A program made the translations under genes and the position numbers. This document shows, in pieces, positions 6,884-13,550 of a DNA stretch of 25,859 bases. The notes under the pieces were generated by a model. It did not search any database. It worked only from the letters and a program-made list of their open reading frames with translations, and was not told where the DNA came from. The first letter of the stretch is position 1, and the number at the start of each line of letters is the position of its first letter. The stretch spans positions 1-25,859 of IMG/VR virus record IMGVR_UViG_3300042542_000798. One strand, given 5' to 3'. This DNA comes from a virus.

Positions 6884-7261
6884 CTATATCGGATCTGTGT
6901 GCGCGGATGCGGGATTGTCAGGAATGTTTTTGTAGGCGTTCCAAAGTTTGAGGAACTCGGTCATTGTCATGATCGCATACCAGTTGTCAACTTCGGCTGC
7001 GCCTTGTTTCTTCACGGCGCAAACACCATGATTCGTGCCACGGTTCTTCTGCTCAACTTCTAGTTCTCGAAGCCAACAACCGATGTCGTGTCTGCGCTGA
7101 TCCTTCACTTCTACGGTCAGGTCTTCGACACCGTCAATGTCGCCGCGGTCGTCGGACCAACCTGATCTGGCGCGTTCAGCCTTTGGGTGGCCGTGGTCGT
7201 GGAAGAACTTCGCCACCTGCAATTCGGCGCGCGTACCTTTTCTTCGTTGTGGATTTGACAT
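6884..7261 (-). CDS. Holliday-junction-resolvase-like PD-(D/E)XK nuclease
   Basis: The 125-residue protein begins MSNPQRRKGTRAELQVAKFF and contains ARSGWSDDRGDIDG followed by LTVEVKDQ. The glutamate in the first helix, the GDIDG aspartates and the E-x-K of VEVK form a PD-(D/E)XK site of the small resolvase-like kind. It probably resolves branched DNA before packaging or trims replication intermediates. I prefer the ATG at 7261, nine bases after AGGAGAG, to ATGs or TTGs further upstream. Its first 86 bases overlap the end of the whiB gene in another frame. Confidence 0.75.
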   Translation of the reverse strand: MSNPQRRKGTRAELQVAKFFHDHGHPKAERARSGWSDDRGDIDGVEDLTVEVKDQRRHDIGCWLRELEVEQKNRGTNHGVCAVKKQGAAEVDNWYAIMTMTEFLKLWNAYKNIPDNPASAHTDPI

Positions 7262-7550
7262 GAGTACCATCTCTCCTTCGTCGTCGTGTCTCAATGCGTC
7301 GCTCGACTGTTGTCAGTCCGCCCCACACGCCGACAGAATCGTTCTTGATAGCAAAGTCTAGACACTTTTCACGGACCACGCAGATGTCGCAAAGTTTCTT
7401 CGCTTCACGCACCGCATGCAAATATCTTTCGTGGAAGAAGATGTCTGTCCCTTCACCACGACAAGTTCCGTATTGTTGCCAATCTGGTCGGAGTAATTCG
7501 AAGACGTTCTTCGACTCCGACCAGACGTCAATGATTCTGTTTTCGCTCAT
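7176..7550 (-). CDS. whiB: WhiB-family iron-sulfur transcription regulator
   Basis: Four cysteines in WhiB arrangement are present: C30 in TCRGEG, then C54, C57 and C63 in LCDICVVREKC. These bind a [4Fe-4S] cluster. The family's GVWGG turn follows at about residues 74-78, with a basic, arginine-rich C-terminus for DNA or sigma-factor contact. WhiB proteins occur only in Actinobacteria and their phages, so this is the best host marker in the window. Start ATG 7550 overlaps the previous stop as TGATG. The C-terminal tail is longer than usual (124 residues in all), and its last 28 codons overlap the nuclease gene. Confidence 0.93.
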   Translation of the reverse strand: MSENRIIDVWSESKNVFELLRPDWQQYGTCRGEGTDIFFHERYLHAVREAKKLCDICVVREKCLDFAIKNDSVGVWGGLTTVERRIETRRRRRDGTHVKSTTKKRYARRIAGGEVLPRPRPPKG

Positions 7551-7732
7551 CAGTTAATTTGGCGTATCCATTTAGATACTTTGATCATCACCGCAAAGTT
7601 GATTGCCGCATAGATTGCGATCTGTGTCGTTGATGCCGGTGATTCTTCTGGGAGTCGTGGCATGCAAAGAAGCATGACCCAACCCGCCAAGATGAACGCC
7701 AATGTGAACTTGATTTTTTCTTTGTTACTCAT
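7550..7732 (-). CDS. Small membrane protein (60 aa)
   Basis: The 60-residue protein has two hydrophobic segments, about residues 8-24 (KFTLAFILAGWVMLLCM) and 36-51 (TQIAIYAAINFAVMI), flanked by charged residues (MSNKEKIK at the start, KWIRQIN at the end). It should be a two-pass inner-membrane protein with both ends on the cytoplasmic side. A perfect AGGAGG precedes the ATG at 7732. It lies between the lysis genes and whiB, so it could be a small holin-like or membrane-regulatory protein; no family is recognised. Confidence 0.7.
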   Translation of the reverse strand: MSNKEKIKFTLAFILAGWVMLLCMPRLPEESPASTTQIAIYAAINFAVMIKVSKWIRQIN

Positions 7733-7775
7733 TTGTCCTCCTAGTTAATACTTCGCCTGTATCAGTTATAGGACA

Positions 7776-8339
7776 TTAGGGCATGGATGTGGTGGATACC
7801 TTGCAAACCGTCCAGTTACAAGGGTTCCAAGGCTCGAAGCCTGACAGACGGTACAGAACCAGCCCAGCCTGAAGGTTCGTGTAGGCGTCGAGTAATGGTG
7901 CTTGGGTGCAGATGTTTAGTTCACGGCAGACCGCAGCCCACTTGTTTCTTTTCATGTCGTAGTTGACGCCGTTGATCTGTAGAAGCCCTGTGTCGGATCG
8001 GTGATTCCATTCGCTGACACCTGTGATGTTGCAGTCTTTGTCAACCTTGTCTCCACCGCGACGGTTCGGGCATCCACCCGATTCGCGTAGGACGATCTGG
8101 GTGAGCTGGTCAATGCTGTTGTCTGGCCATCCTGCCTGCTTGGCAAGGGACGGAAGCCAGGAGACATCGCCGTGACGGAACTTGATCGGCTTGGGTAGGT
8201 CAAGCCTGTCAGGTTGCCAGAGTGGCTGTAATGCTTCGACATCGCTTCTGGTGACGTCTGGTGCGTAAGCAGCGTGGGCTATGCCGAGGCTCATGGTGAG
8301 TGTTGCGACTGTTGCCATGATTGCGGAGAGTATGCGCAT
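7776..8339 (-). CDS. Secreted lysozyme/transglycosylase-like enzyme
   Basis: The 187-residue protein starts at ATG 8339 after AAAGGA; a longer TTG reading to 8432 lacks a good site. Residues 1-24 (MRILSAIMATVATLTMSLGI then AHA-A) form a clear signal peptide. The mature part has LTQIVLRESGGC with a likely catalytic glutamate, a CNITGVSEW stretch and SDTGLLQINGVNYD, the pattern of SLT/lysozyme-like glycan-cleaving domains. Several cysteines (GGCPN, DCNI, VCREL, NICT, NPCNWTVC) suggest disulfides outside the cell. It probably cuts the glycan strands of the wall and complements the M15 peptidase upstream. Because it is exported by the host it would not need a holin. Confidence 0.8.
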   Translation of the reverse strand: MRILSAIMATVATLTMSLGIAHAAYAPDVTRSDVEALQPLWQPDRLDLPKPIKFRHGDVSWLPSLAKQAGWPDNSIDQLTQIVLRESGGCPNRRGGDKVDKDCNITGVSEWNHRSDTGLLQINGVNYDMKRNKWAAVCRELNICTQAPLLDAYTNLQAGLVLYRLSGFEPWNPCNWTVCKVSTTSMP

Positions 8340-8464
8340 CGTGGTCCTTTCGTAAGTGCAGGGATAACGCAACCAGAAGGAGGTGACTGGTTGCGGTGCC
8401 ACATCAACCCTAGTGGGGAGCGCACCTGCCAACCTTAGCCGATGGGCTGAGATTAACGCTATAT
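8340..8464 (-). other. Non-coding leader of the secreted lysis gene
   Basis: This 125-base gap is one of the two longest gene-free stretches in the window. It holds the hairpin at 8368-8395 and a weaker inverted repeat near 8436-8453 (CTTAGCC with GGCTGAG, one mismatch). I see no convincing promoter and no gene in it. Confidence 0.5.
8368..8395 (-). promoter_or_regulatory. Hairpin with an anti-Shine-Dalgarno loop upstream of the secreted lysis gene
   Basis: CGCAACCAG (8368-8376) and CTGGTTGCG (8387-8395) form a perfect 9-bp stem with a 10-base loop. In the minus-strand transcript the loop reads UCACCUCCUU, the same as the conserved 3' end of bacterial 16S rRNA. Five loop bases (UCCUU) can pair with the AAGGA of the Shine-Dalgarno at 8345-8350, ahead of the signal-peptide enzyme. 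No U-tract follows, so it is not a typical terminator. Confidence 0.55.
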
Positions 8465-8728
8465 CTAGCGGTCTGGAGTATTTATTTCTAGATCCATCAA
8501 CACTTTGATGCTGACAACCATCTTCACAGGAATGTGCAGAACGTGGTCAATGGCGTCTTCGTTGCGTGATTGGTAGACGGTGACATGTTCAGGCTTGCCA
8601 CCATCGGATGTGGACAACAGGAAGCCGACTGTGTTGACGACCGCTGGTTCGGTGTCGAGGCTGGTGATTGGTATCCATGATTCGGATCCGCTGTGCGCGT
8701 CATGCCAGATGACAAGTACGGCGGTCAC
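8465..8728 (-). CDS. Conserved phage hypothetical protein (87 aa)
   Basis: The 87-residue protein (MTAVLVIWHDAHSGSESWIP at the start, then AVVNTVGFLLS, KPEHVTVYQSRNEDAIDHV and LHIPVKMVVSI) resembles a small beta-rich protein often found next to lysis genes of actinobacterial and freshwater phages. Its biochemical role is not known to me. The GTG at 8728 makes a GTGA overlap with the holin-like gene before it. No signal peptide or membrane segment is seen. Confidence 0.65.
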   Translation of the reverse strand: MTAVLVIWHDAHSGSESWIPITSLDTEPAVVNTVGFLLSTSDGGKPEHVTVYQSRNEDAIDHVLHIPVKMVVSIKVLMDLEINTPDR

Positions 8729-8991
8729 TTCTTCTTGCGTGTCGCAACCTGCTTGACCTTTAGGTCTTTGCGTGGCTCCTTGGTTGATGTGTTGACATGC
8801 CAGTCGAGATGGCTGGTGAGTTTCGCAGATGTTTTGCCGACCATGTCAATCACGGTGTCGAGTCGCTTTTGGACGATTGCGTGGTCGGTTCGGTTTTCGT
8901 TGGCGAGGTTGCGCATTTGGATGATGGCGACGGCGATTCCGCCGAGTGCTGCAACTACTGCGGCGAAGACGATTGCGAGTCCAGCGTCCAT
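8725..8991 (-). CDS. Holin-like membrane protein with coiled coil
   Basis: The 88-residue product starts at ATG 8991, one base after the M15 peptidase stop; longer readings would run into that gene. Residues 4-25 (GLAIVFAAVVAALGGIAVAI) form one membrane segment. A heptad-like helix (residues 27-62) and a strongly basic tail (ATRKKK) follow. One membrane span, a coiled coil and a charged tail next to an endolysin gene are typical of class III-like holins or lysis regulators. Membrane location is well supported; the holin role comes from context. Confidence 0.7.
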   Translation of the reverse strand: MDAGLAIVFAAVVAALGGIAVAIIQMRNLANENRTDHAIVQKRLDTVIDMVGKTSAKLTSHLDWHVNTSTKEPRKDLKVKQVATRKKK

Positions 8992-8992
8992 G

Positions 8993-9544
8993 TCACACGA
9001 CCTTCTTGCGGTCAAGCCATGCTTGGACAGCAGCAGGGACGTTGTCGCCGGCTGTGTAGCGAAGATGCCATGGTTCTTCTGGTACGACTTCCCACGAGAA
9101 GCCGAAGTCAAGTGCGTTCTTCAGCATCCATTCGAAGCGTGGACCTGACGCCGACCAGATGTCAACCGCAATGGCAAGATTGTGCATGGACGAGCCTGGC
9201 GACGCAAGCGATGCCATGGTCGGTGACTTCTTGTACCACTTCACACCTTCCCAAGTTCGTGTCGATGCGCCTGCGAGCGGTGACTTCTGGTATCGCTGCA
9301 AGAACACTGTGGTCTGCATGGCAAGTGTGCGGTAGGTGTCGCCTGCTGAGGTTGGTTTGAATGGTTTTATTCCGTCTGCGAATGCTTTGTCGCGCATCGC
9401 ATGATATGCGTCGGCTGCTCGCCAGTGAAGTTTGCCGTACGGTTGGACGTCGCGGAGCAGATGCGCAGGCACCTCACCAGGCTTGACGCCTTTGAGATCT
9501 GCCGGCAAAGTGACCTTGACTATCGGCCAGTTCTTTGCGTTCAC
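8993..9544 (-). CDS. Endolysin: M15/VanY-type D-Ala-D-Ala carboxypeptidase
   Basis: The 183-residue protein carries the zinc motif of M15 peptidases: GSSMHNLAIAVDIW (H121 and D128) and EEPWHLRY (catalytic E157, H160). R72 in TYRTLAMQ fits the conserved substrate-binding arginine. It should cut the peptide stems of peptidoglycan. There is no signal peptide, so it needs a holin to reach the wall; two or three holin-like genes surround it. The GTG at 9544 overlaps the previous stop as GTGA. No separate wall-binding domain is visible. Confidence 0.88.
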   Translation of the reverse strand: MNAKNWPIVKVTLPADLKGVKPGEVPAHLLRDVQPYGKLHWRAADAYHAMRDKAFADGIKPFKPTSAGDTYRTLAMQTTVFLQRYQKSPLAGASTRTWEGVKWYKKSPTMASLASPGSSMHNLAIAVDIWSASGPRFEWMLKNALDFGFSWEVVPEEPWHLRYTAGDNVPAAVQAWLDRKKVV

Positions 9545-9816
9545 TTCTTCTTCTTGCCGTTGCTTGTTCCGAATGCTTCTTTGATCTCGTCCGCTGTCAA
9601 CGCACCGTCAACCGATGCGGCTGCGAGCTTCTGCACAACTGCGATGACCGACATCGCTCCAGCCATGATCGCCGACTTGGCAACCGACACACCGATGACT
9701 GCGCCTGTGGTGATTGCTGGGAGTGCTGTCGAGAGGAACAGACTGAACAGTCTTTGTCCGAGGTCAAAGAATCTTGCAGCAGTTGCGTTCGGTTTAATCT
9801 TCATGTCCTGATCCAT
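9541..9816 (-). CDS. Small membrane protein, possible holin component
   Basis: The 91-residue protein has a hydrophobic middle (about residues 23-62, including STALPAITTGAVIGVSVAK and SAIMAGAMSVIAVVQKL) that could form two short membrane helices. A helix DGALTADEIKEAFG, resembling an EF-hand-like end, and a GKKKK tail follow. Start ATG 9816 has AAGGAGAAG upstream; ATG 9804 is an alternative. It lies between a two-span holin-like gene and the endolysin. A lysis role is inferred from position only. Confidence 0.6.
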   Translation of the reverse strand: MDQDMKIKPNATAARFFDLGQRLFSLFLSTALPAITTGAVIGVSVAKSAIMAGAMSVIAVVQKLAAASVDGALTADEIKEAFGTSNGKKKK

Positions 9817-9982
9817 CTTCTTCTCCTTTGGTCAATACTCCTGCCAAGTGTAGTGCGAGGGACAGGAACGTGAATATCAACGCCCAGTTCTGTACGGTTC
9901 CAGACAGCGTCATGATGGTGATCGCGGATGCGCCCAGCGTGAAGCCGAGCGCAAACAGTTCATCTCTAAGTTTGGCAAACAC
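9794..9982 (-). CDS. Two-span holin-like membrane protein
   Basis: The 62-residue protein has two strong hydrophobic segments, about 10-27 (LFALGFTLGASAITIMTL) and 33-50 (WALIFTFLSLALHLAGVL), and an acidic tail (KGEEDGSGHED). This is the size and topology of class II holins. The GTG at 9982 overlaps the stop of the PA14 gene by one base, so translation is probably coupled. It is the best holin candidate of the region. Confidence 0.65.
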   Translation of the reverse strand: MFAKLRDELFALGFTLGASAITIMTLSGTVQNWALIFTFLSLALHLAGVLTKGEEDGSGHED

Positions 9983-11508
9983 TAGGTGTTCCTTCTGCGC
10001 AGGCTTGCTCCTACCGCCACAAGTGTATTTGATACGGCGACCAAAGTTCTACGCTCGCCAACAGGTATGGTCTGGCCGACCATCTGGAACGAATCGAACA
10101 AGCCCGCGAACACATCAATGGTTTCTTGGAACGCCTTCTTCACTTTTGTTGGTGCTTCGTTCAGGACTTCAACGAGTTCGTCGGCTTGTTCGGTTGTGAG
10201 TTCTTCCACGATGATCTCTTCAAAGATCGCTTCGGCTTGGTCTTGTGTTACCGCATCCAACACTTCAGGTGTTGACGCGATGCTGACCGCCTGGTCGGAT
10301 GTGATTGTGGTGGTCAAGATCTGCTCGATTGCTGCGACAATTTGTGCCGGTGCCGCATCAGCCAACACTTCAAGAATCTGTTCAACCTTCTCGTCGGTGA
10401 TCGGTTCATCTTCAACGATGTCGAGTGTCTCTACGAACTCATCTAGTTCTTCTTCGGTGAACACCTCAGACTCGATGTCAGGTAGCGTTGTGGTCGATGA
10501 ACTCTCTTCTTCTGGTGGCAATGTTTCTTGGGTATCTGGTTCTTGCAACGGCTGTGATGTTGGCGTGGTTGTTTCGGCGGGCAGAGTTGGAACGGATTCA
10601 GGAACAGTCGGATCAGGCTCAACAGGCTCGGTTGTAGATGTTTCTTCAATCGTGGTGGATGTTGTGGATTCGGGTTCAGGTGCGACAGTTGTGGTCGTGG
10701 TATCAGGAACTAATACGACGACTGGTTCGCTAGTCGTAGTCGTCTGAGGAGGTGTATATGGTGCAGAAGTTGTGGTCGTTGTTTGAACTGGGATGGTCGT
10801 CGTTGACGTTGTTGTTGTCGTTTGCGTGGTTGTTGGTGCAAGAGTTGTCGAAGTCGTTGTGGTCGTTTCTTGTGGAAGGGTTGATGTAGATGTCGAAGTC
10901 GTGGAAGAAGTTGTTGTGGACTCTTGAAGTGTCGTGCTGGTGGTGCTTGTCGATGTTGTGGTTGTGGTCGTGGTTGTTGAACCAGCCTGAGTTGTGAACG
11001 CGGAGTCTGGCACGATCTGCCAGTCACCGTCATCAATCTTCCACGCAAGCATTACGCAGGACCCACCGCCGTTTTCGTACATGAAGAGTTGAAGCGGGAC
11101 ACTGCCAGACTCGATGTCAAGATTGCCTGACATAGTCCATGTGCAGCCTTGGTCATACCAAACACCGAACATCTCATCACCGATAGTTATCTCACCGCCG
11201 TCATCTGACGCGAGCATGAACTCAATCGTGTCGTGAACTGGGATTGTGATGTAGCCGGTCATGTGAACCATGAACAGATCGCCTGTGCAATCCTCGTACG
11301 GTTCACCGTCATAACTGCGATTGATATTGTTCTCGACCTCTGAACCGCAAACAGGATATTCATCAGTCGACTGGACTGGCGGGATCTCGTCAATCGTGAA
11401 GTAGGTCGTATTCAACCCAGGTATCGGTTCGGCTCGAACCGTAGTCGGCCAGATCGAGAACAGGATTGCTGGTAGCGGAATCAGCCACCTAGTTAAAGTG
11501 CGACCCAC
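9982..11508 (-). CDS. Secreted PA14-domain protein with Thr/Ser stalk
   Basis: The ~508-residue protein has four parts. Residues 1-26 are a signal peptide (RWLIPLPAILFSIWPTTVRA). Residues 30-170 look like a PA14 carbohydrate-binding domain (PGLNTTYFTIDEIPP; MLASDDGGEITIGDEMFGVW; LQLFMYENGGGSCVMLAWK) with paired cysteines. Residues 175-345 are a low-complexity Thr/Ser/Pro stalk. Residues 345-480 are acidic and helical. A hydrophobic stretch (TLVAVSNTLVAVGASL) flanked by RR and RRR follows and could be a membrane anchor with the end inside. Similar stalks are common in Acidimicrobiia surface proteins, so host origin is plausible. It may be a virion or cell-surface lectin-like protein. It starts at GTG 11508, two bases after the previous stop. 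Confidence 0.75.
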   Translation of the reverse strand: MGRTLTRWLIPLPAILFSIWPTTVRAEPIPGLNTTYFTIDEIPPVQSTDEYPVCGSEVENNINRSYDGEPYEDCTGDLFMVHMTGYITIPVHDTIEFMLASDDGGEITIGDEMFGVWYDQGCTWTMSGNLDIESGSVPLQLFMYENGGGSCVMLAWKIDDGDWQIVPDSAFTTQAGSTTTTTTTTSTSTTSTTLQESTTTSSTTSTSTSTLPQETTTTTSTTLAPTTTQTTTTTSTTTIPVQTTTTTSAPYTPPQTTTTSEPVVVLVPDTTTTTVAPEPESTTSTTIEETSTTEPVEPDPTVPESVPTLPAETTTPTSQPLQEPDTQETLPPEEESSSTTTLPDIESEVFTEEELDEFVETLDIVEDEPITDEKVEQILEVLADAAPAQIVAAIEQILTTTITSDQAVSIASTPEVLDAVTQDQAEAIFEEIIVEELTTEQADELVEVLNEAPTKVKKAFQETIDVFAGLFDSFQMVGQTIPVGERRTLVAVSNTLVAVGASLRRRNT

Positions 11509-11510
11509 AT

Positions 11511-11732
11511 CTACGGATTAACGATGACTGGTGGTGGTGGCGGAGTAAAGTTGTTTGTTGTTGAGTCATATGTAAACCCAACTCCGGCGTATTGTTTGCC
11601 TGCTTTATCAAAGAAAGTCTCAACCCATGTGCCTGGGTAACGGTCAGGGTTTGCGTCAATAAACTCTTGTGTTACGACATGGACATCAACAACGACATTG
11701 TCATCGTTGATTTGTGCAAAGTATTGGCTCAT
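11511..11732 (-). CDS. Small fibre-associated hypothetical protein (73 aa)
   Basis: The 73-residue protein MSQYFAQINDDNVVVDVHVV with PGTWVETFFD, KQYAGVGFTYD and a PPPPPVIVNP end resembles a small protein that often accompanies tail-fibre genes in aquatic phages. The GxGFTYD segment and proline-rich end fit a short beta domain with a linker. ATG 11732 overlaps the sulfotransferase stop as ATGA. The exact role is unknown; chaperone or fibre tip component are both possible. Confidence 0.65.
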   Translation of the reverse strand: MSQYFAQINDDNVVVDVHVVTQEFIDANPDRYPGTWVETFFDKAGKQYAGVGFTYDSTTNNFTPPPPPVIVNP

Positions 11733-12397
11733 TGTTTTGTCCTAATTGTTGGCATGATTTTGTGCATATCGGTTAAACCCCACACGCTGTCATCATCGGT
11801 GCAAGTGTTCACAATGTGCGACAAGTCGTGTTGAAAGTTTCGTTGACCAATAAAATTATAGAACTCTTTCAGCAGGTTCGTTGTGTCGTTGCATAGACGC
11901 TCATACGACACGATGAAGCATTGTTGAGATATCTGTGACAAAAGGTTTTGTTGCGACATCACACATGGGTCGATTGTGGTTGTTTGTAAGTCAATGTTGA
12001 AGTTTGGTGAGTTGTCAATTAGGCGTTGGAATGATGCCAAGATTTCGTTCATGTCTCGATCCATGACGATGAACTTGGGTATGTAGCCGAGCGCGTTGAT
12101 TAGTACGGAAAGATTGTCGGGTGTTCCCCAGGTGAATGCTTTGTCAATGATGATTGGTTCGATTCTGTCGGCGTAAAACGCTGGGATGAGTGACCGCACC
12201 ACATTCTGTACAGCTGTCGGGTTTGGGTTTGCTTGTAAGGCTTGTCGGCTGTACCACATTTGATGTGTGTGATATAACGCATCGCAAACAGGCGACGATG
12301 ATGATGCAAAGATGTCAGGGTTTTGATTGAGAATACTTGTGAGAAGTGTTGAGCCTGAGCGTGGTAAACCTGCTAGAAAAATATATTCTTTACTCAC
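11729..12397 (-). CDS. PAPS-dependent sulfotransferase-like protein
   Basis: The 222-residue protein begins MSKEYIFLAGLPRSGSTLLT. GLPRSGST is the 5'-phosphosulfate-binding loop of sulfotransferases. DKAFTWGTPDNLSVL and KFIVMDRDMNEILASFQRL match the later region that contacts the nucleotide phosphate. It should move sulfate from PAPS to a sugar or tyrosine. To my eye its base composition is more AT-rich than its neighbours, a possible sign of recent transfer. It lies between the glycine-rich fibre and a small fibre gene, so it could modify the fibre or host surface glycans. GTG 12397 overlaps the fibre stop as GTGA. Confidence 0.85.
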   Translation of the reverse strand: MSKEYIFLAGLPRSGSTLLTSILNQNPDIFASSSSPVCDALYHTHQMWYSRQALQANPNPTAVQNVVRSLIPAFYADRIEPIIIDKAFTWGTPDNLSVLINALGYIPKFIVMDRDMNEILASFQRLIDNSPNFNIDLQTTTIDPCVMSQQNLLSQISQQCFIVSYERLCNDTTNLLKEFYNFIGQRNFQHDLSHIVNTCTDDDSVWGLTDMHKIMPTIRTKQ

Positions 12398-13440
12398 GAT
12401 GTTTTTACTCGAACAAATACGGCACCAGCCGCGCCGTTTCCACCTGTTTTTGCTGCGCCGTTGTTGCCTGTGCAGCCGCCCGACCCTGCCGCACCATAAT
12501 TTACACCGTTTGCGCCGTTTGCGCCTGCGCCGGCTCCGGCTACGCCGCCGTTCGGTGCAGCCGCTGGAGTGTTTGCACCGCCACCCGCTCCCGCTCCCGC
12601 GTAATAGGTTGCACCACCTATGAATGTGCTGATGTCTATGCCTCCACCACCCGCGCCACCGATACCTGAGTTTCCAGTTCCTGAGCCGTTTCCGCCGACA
12701 GCAACTGGAGAGCCACCACCCGCACCACCTGCAAAACCTGACGATGTACCACCGTTATTTCCTTGTGTTGATGCAACAGTTTTTCCACCTGATCCTCCGC
12801 CCGATGAGCCGTCTCCGCCGTTTGGTTGATCGGCTCGAACGCCGTTTCCATTTCCGCCACCCGCAGCACTAATCAAATTACCGATAGCAGACGTAAAACC
12901 AACCGCACCATCAGCAGCCGACACACCCGCACCGCCCGCTCCGACATCGACGGCTACAGTGCCAACAGCAAGATAGATTGTGTTGATTGCGTTAATTCCA
13001 ACTACGCCGCCGCCACCGCCGCCGCCACCCGAATACGAATATGATCCTGGTGCTGCTTGTGGTCCGCCGCCCGCTCCACCGCCACCGATCAAACAGACTT
13101 CCACGAGGCCTGCTGTCGTGACAACCAAATTGGCATCAGCACTAAAGGTGTGGACATTGTATGTTGAACCACCGATCGCAGTTCCCAACGCCGTTGACGC
13201 ACCACCAGAGATTGATGCGTAGGTTGCACCACCAACACTCGCCCACGCTGAACCGTTGAATACTTGTAGACCTGTAGCAGTCGAATATGCAACCATGCCT
13301 GTTGACGGTGACGGGATTGCGGATGATCGTGCTGCGGTGCCGGCATAAACCTGCACGGCCTGATCCATCAAGTACGTCTGGACATTATTCGAAGTCAATA
13401 CTTCGCCAGATGCGAATGTGCGATACCCTGCGCCAGCCAT
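12394..13440 (-). CDS. Glycine-rich tail fibre protein
   Basis: This 348-residue protein starts with a module (residues 1-66, from MAGAGYRTFASGEVLTSNNV to LQVFNGSAW) that typically attaches fibre-like proteins to the tail in actinophages. Residues 95-118 (VHTFSADANLVVTTAGLVEV) lead into a long glycine-rich domain (about 118-335) that ends GAAGAVFVRVKTS. Such domains can form polyglycine-type sandwiches that bind receptors at fibre tips. The first 66 residues are nearly the same as the small gene just upstream (13443-13652), which is a duplication. ATG 13440 follows the previous stop by two bases and has no good Shine-Dalgarno, so translation is likely coupled. Confidence 0.75.
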   Translation of the reverse strand: MAGAGYRTFASGEVLTSNNVQTYLMDQAVQVYAGTAARSSAIPSPSTGMVAYSTATGLQVFNGSAWASVGGATYASISGGASTALGTAIGGSTYNVHTFSADANLVVTTAGLVEVCLIGGGGAGGGPQAAPGSYSYSGGGGGGGGVVGINAINTIYLAVGTVAVDVGAGGAGVSAADGAVGFTSAIGNLISAAGGGNGNGVRADQPNGGDGSSGGGSGGKTVASTQGNNGGTSSGFAGGAGGGSPVAVGGNGSGTGNSGIGGAGGGGIDISTFIGGATYYAGAGAGGGANTPAAAPNGGVAGAGAGANGANGVNYGAAGSGGCTGNNGAAKTGGNGAAGAVFVRVKTS

Positions 13441-13550
13441 GTCTATACATTAACCCATGTTGAGCCGTTAAAAACTTGCAAACCTGTAGCAGTCGAATAT
13501 GCAACCATGCCTGTTGACGGTGACGGGATTGCGGATGATCGTGCTGCGGT
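13270..13550. repeat. 69-bp exact direct repeat in the fibre genes
   Basis: Bases 13270-13338 and 13482-13550 are identical over 69 bp, and flanking sequence is similar to the ends of both modules. Exact identity inside an otherwise diverged duplicate suggests a recent duplication or gene conversion. Confidence 0.85.

Noticed and set aside
8368-8395. Intrinsic terminator at the 9-bp hairpin
   Set aside because: The bases after the stem in the transcript (UUAUCCCUGC) are not a U-tract, and the gene that follows needs the transcript.
8340-8432. N-terminal extension of the secreted lysis enzyme from 8432
   Set aside because: It would bury the signal peptide inside the protein and read through the hairpin. 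ATG 8339 has AAAGGA.
9986-10747. Plus-strand Ser/Val-rich open frame of 253 codons
   Set aside because: It is the mirror of the Thr-rich stalk and helical region of the PA14 protein. The sequence is low complexity and no start signal is seen.
12620-13222. Plus-strand proline-rich frames
   Set aside because: They are antisense to the glycine codons (GGN) of the fibre and carry no domain.
13443-13445. Stop-codon readthrough joining the two fibre module genes
   Set aside because: The next ATG is two bases after the stop and in a different frame, so simple readthrough cannot fuse them.
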